A DNA stretch of 59,023 bases, from the NCBI GenBank assembly GCA_902496275.1, contig CABVAC010000009.1, positions 1-59,023 on the forward strand, read 5' to 3'. The translations under genes were made by a program, and so were the position numbers. Below are positions 57,547 through 59,023 of this stretch, one piece after another. Every line of letters begins with the position of its first letter. The stretch's first letter is position 1. The notes below the pieces were generated by a model. The model was not told the origin of the DNA. It did no database searches and saw only the letters and a list, made by a program, of their open reading frames with translations. This stretch comes from an uncultured Collinsella sp. Lineage in GTDB: Bacteria; Actinomycetota; Coriobacteriia; Coriobacteriales; Coriobacteriaceae.

Positions 57547-57638
57547 CGTGTGACCCGTGGGCTACAATTGGCCCATCATACGAAGGCGCCTCGTGTGGCG
57601 TGTGCCTGCGTTGGCCGATCTATATTCGGAGGATTCCC

Positions 57639-57998
57639 ATGACCGTACTGTTTGTTGAATATCCCAAGTGCTCGACCTGTAAGAAGGCCAAGGCATGGCT
57701 GGACGAACATGGGGTAGAGTATATCGATCGCGATATCGTTTTGGACAATCCCACGGCTGATGAGCTTGCGACCTGGATTGCTCGTTCGGGGCTGCCGGTG
57801 CGGCGCTTCTTTAATTCGTCGGGCATGAAATATCGAGAGCTGGGCCTGAAGGCGCGTCTGGATGCGGGCATGACGGATCGGGAGTGCTACGAGCTGCTGG
57901 CGACCGACGGCATGCTGGTCAAGCGTCCGCTGCTGGTGGGCGACGACTTTGCGATTCCCGGCTTTAGGGAATCGGCTTGGGCCGAGGCGTTGCTGTAG
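57639..57998 (+). CDS. ArsC/Spx-family thioredoxin-fold protein
   Basis: A 119-residue protein with FVEYPKCSTCKKAKAWLDEH: a CxxC (CSTC, residues 11-14), then VDIRDIV-like strand IDRDIV, and RPLLVGDDFAIPGF near the end, the arginine-proline motif of ArsC/Spx folds. Paralogues reduce arsenate or bind RNA polymerase. This length and the IARSGLPVRRFFNSSGMKYR segment fit the YffB/Spx-like group of unknown substrate. GGAGG precedes the ATG at 57639. Confidence 0.87.
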   Translation: MTVLFVEYPKCSTCKKAKAWLDEHGVEYIDRDIVLDNPTADELATWIARSGLPVRRFFNSSGMKYRELGLKARLDAGMTDRECYELLATDGMLVKRPLLVGDDFAIPGFRESAWAEALL

Positions 57999-58005
57999 CG
58001 GCTGC

Positions 58006-58175
58006 GGAAAGTGCGTCCCGGAATTCGCTTCCAGAATGGGATGCACTTTCCCAAAGTGGCCGGTTGCGGAAAGCACGTCCCATTCTGAGCTTCGATTGCG
58101 GGACACGGTTTCCGGTTGAGGGCTCAACGGGAAAGTGGGGACCAGTTTGAGCTTGAAATCTGGGACGCACTTTCC
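58006..58175. repeat. Array of three GGAAAGTGC palindromic units
   Basis: Three successive palindromes of 46-47 bp (58006-58051, 58068-58113, 58129-58175) each start with GGAAAG-like arms and end with CTTTCC-like or GTTTCC arms. Each has GTCCC or GGGAC next to the arms and different centres. Units 2 and 3 share GAGCTTGA-like bases. The array fills the space between convergent genes. Confidence 0.6.
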
Positions 58176-58194
58176 GCCGGCGGGCCTGCCCCAG

Positions 58195-58605
58195 TCAGTC
58201 CGCCAGCTGTGCCCATTCGTGCGGATCGTAGACCTTTACGTGTTTGTTGGGCTTGCCGCTCCAGTACTCCTCGTCCATAAAGGGCAGATATGCCTGAACG
58301 CCGGGGCAGATAAAGGGAATCCGCTGCTGTTGCAGTCGCTCGCGCTGGCGCTGCTCCAGGTGCGCCTCGGATATGACGGTCGGCATGCCGGACAGCTCGA
58401 CGAGGCTTGCCTGGATTCGCTTAAGGTCGGGGAGTCCCGCGTGCCATGACATCCGCATGATCAAAAAGGATGCACGGCGGTATTTTGCCTGCACCACAGT
58501 AATGGCGGGGCGCAGTGTGGGATGGATTTTGTCCCGTTCGGGCCAAAGGTCGGCAGTGATCTCGAGGCCCAGGGTCTCCCATAGGTAATCAAGCTCTTCG
58601 TCCAT
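58195..58605 (-). CDS. Small protein related to the N-part of MarR-like regulators
   Basis: A 136-residue protein starting MDEELDYLWETLGLEI. The segment HLEQRQRERLQQQRIPFICPGVQAYLPFM (split here: HLEQRQRERLQQQ, IPFICPGVQAYLPFM) resembles a motif of larger Gram-positive regulators in which it precedes a winged-helix domain. That DNA-binding domain is absent here. It may be a shortened relative with another role or a decayed gene. GAGGCG precedes the ATG. The next 275 bases (58606-58880) hold the tRNA promoter and no gene. Confidence 0.6.
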   Translation of the reverse strand: MDEELDYLWETLGLEITADLWPERDKIHPTLRPAITVVQAKYRRASFLIMRMSWHAGLPDLKRIQASLVELSGMPTVISEAHLEQRQRERLQQQRIPFICPGVQAYLPFMDEEYWSGKPNKHVKVYDPHEWAQLAD

Positions 58606-58807
58606 GGCGCCTCATATCTACGCGATCATTGATACTTCGATTGTGTTGCCTGGTGCTATCGTTTTCACGGTAGAATCTGCCAACGGTTGACGGCTACCGC
58701 TCGCGGCGTTTTGCCCTTCGCGTACAGCGGTTGGCTTCACAGGTCCTTCACGGGTTGGACTAAATTAGGCCAATTTGACTGAATTTCAAAAAAGTCAAAA
58801 TTGGGGC

Positions 58808-58836
58808 TTGCGTCACGGCGAGACTTCCCGTATATT
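58808..58836 (+). promoter_or_regulatory. Promoter of the tRNA-Gln/Glu operon
   Basis: TTGCGT and TATATT are spaced by exactly 17 bases, 45 bases before the tRNA-Gln gene. It is the best sigma-70-type promoter seen in the window. Confidence 0.75.
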
Positions 58837-58880
58837 TCTTTTTTGCGCAAAGGCACAGCCGAGCGCAGCGATGCAGTCAT

Positions 58881-58954
58881 TGGGATGTCGTCTAATGGCA
58901 GGACAGCGGATTCTGGTTCCGTCAATGGGGGTTCGACTCCCTCCATCCCAGCCA
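58881..58954 (+). tRNA. tRNA-Gln (CUG)
   Basis: The 5' acceptor strand TGGGATG pairs with CATCCCA, followed by G and an encoded CCA. The anticodon loop TTCTGGT places CTG at 58913-58915, which reads CAG codons. D-arm and GTTCGA T-arm are normal. Confidence 0.95.
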
Positions 58955-58971
58955 TTGCATTTGCTACATAT

Positions 58972-59023
58972 GGCCCGTTCGTCTAGCGGTTTAGGACGCC
59001 GCCCTCTCAAGGCGGAGATCACC
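58972..59023 (+). tRNA. tRNA-Glu (CUC), 3' end beyond the window
   Basis: The gene starts GGCCCG, has a D-arm with CTAGCGGTTTAGG and an anticodon stem CCGCC/GGCGG whose loop CTCTCAA places CTC at 59006-59008. This reads GAG. The T-arm and 3' acceptor strand lie past the window end. It is 17 bases after the tRNA-Gln CCA and surely co-transcribed. Confidence 0.92.

Noticed and set aside
57999..58194. CRISPR array
   Set aside because: There are only three units, each unit is a palindrome with a variable centre rather than an identical repeat with spacers, and no cas gene is near.
58737..59022. Small open frames on both strands across the two tRNA genes
   Set aside because: They overlap well-formed tRNA structures and a strong tRNA promoter and have no ribosome sites.

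Overview
The window is a chromosomal segment of a high-GC Gram-positive gut anaerobe of the class Coriobacteriia, most probably Collinsella or a close relative. This is inferred from protein character, from codon use dominated by GAG, GCC and CTC with frequent GTG/TTG starts, and from the gene set. No phage, insertion sequence or CRISPR array was seen. Nearly all genes are housekeeping genes in good reading frame. The unusual content lies mainly between genes, in many long palindromes and structured elements.

Layout. 1-2.4 kb: a DUF262/DUF1524 (GmrSD-type) restriction-like gene. 2.4-4.3 kb: a membrane protein and a YheO/DauR-type regulator on the minus strand. 4.5-13.7 kb: a nitrogen/purine-scavenging block (ygeX, ygeY, ygeW, a MocA-like nucleotidyltransferase, a dihydropyrimidinase-like hydrolase, yqeC, yqeB, xdhC). 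It matches the accessory genes of the anaerobic selenium-dependent purine/urate degradation cluster, but without the molybdenum hydroxylase itself. 14-24.8 kb: the second part of the spc ribosomal operon plus secY-adk-map and the infA-rpmJ-alpha operon, ending in rplQ and truA. The spc part begins abruptly at rplE with its own promoter; rplX and everything before it are absent. 24.9-31 kb: a GT2-like protein, ArgR, a class A penicillin-binding protein and a U32 peptidase. 31-36.6 kb: tyrS, adenine deaminase and two HAD phosphatases. 36.7-38.5 kb: citrate synthase and an ACT-domain protein (minus strand). 38.6-43.5 kb: rpmE with a leader hairpin, secA and prfB. 43.6-46.5 kb: a YitT-type membrane protein and a split transketolase. 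47-51.4 kb: ftsE, ftsX and rnr. 51.6-52.9 kb: a lone serine recombinase and a VanZ-like protein. 53-57.5 kb: a MurNAc-6-phosphate catabolic cluster (RpiR/MurR, MurQ, PTS EIIBC, MupG). 57.6-59 kb: an ArsC/Spx-like protein, a palindrome array, a small MarR-related protein, and a tRNA-Gln/tRNA-Glu operon running off the window.

How the parts connect. YgeX/YgeY/YgeW, the hydrolase and the Yqe/Xdh accessory proteins probably support fermentation of purine-derived nitrogen compounds; adenine deaminase could feed the same pool. The MurNAc cluster salvages cell-wall sugars. The ribosomal block is a growth core.

Most notable signals: (1) two copies (20248-20335 and 32458-32556) of a helix/internal-loop/helix element whose stems differ by compensatory changes while the internal loops stay conserved, a good candidate for an uncharacterised structured RNA; (2) a 67-bp near-perfect palindrome present three times at identical length, two copies bracketing yqeC-yqeB-xdhC exactly at the point where the spc operon is broken; (3) several other palindrome families sharing a GGGAC/GTCCC core; (4) a 123-nt hairpin with a symmetric 16/16-nt internal loop upstream of ftsE.
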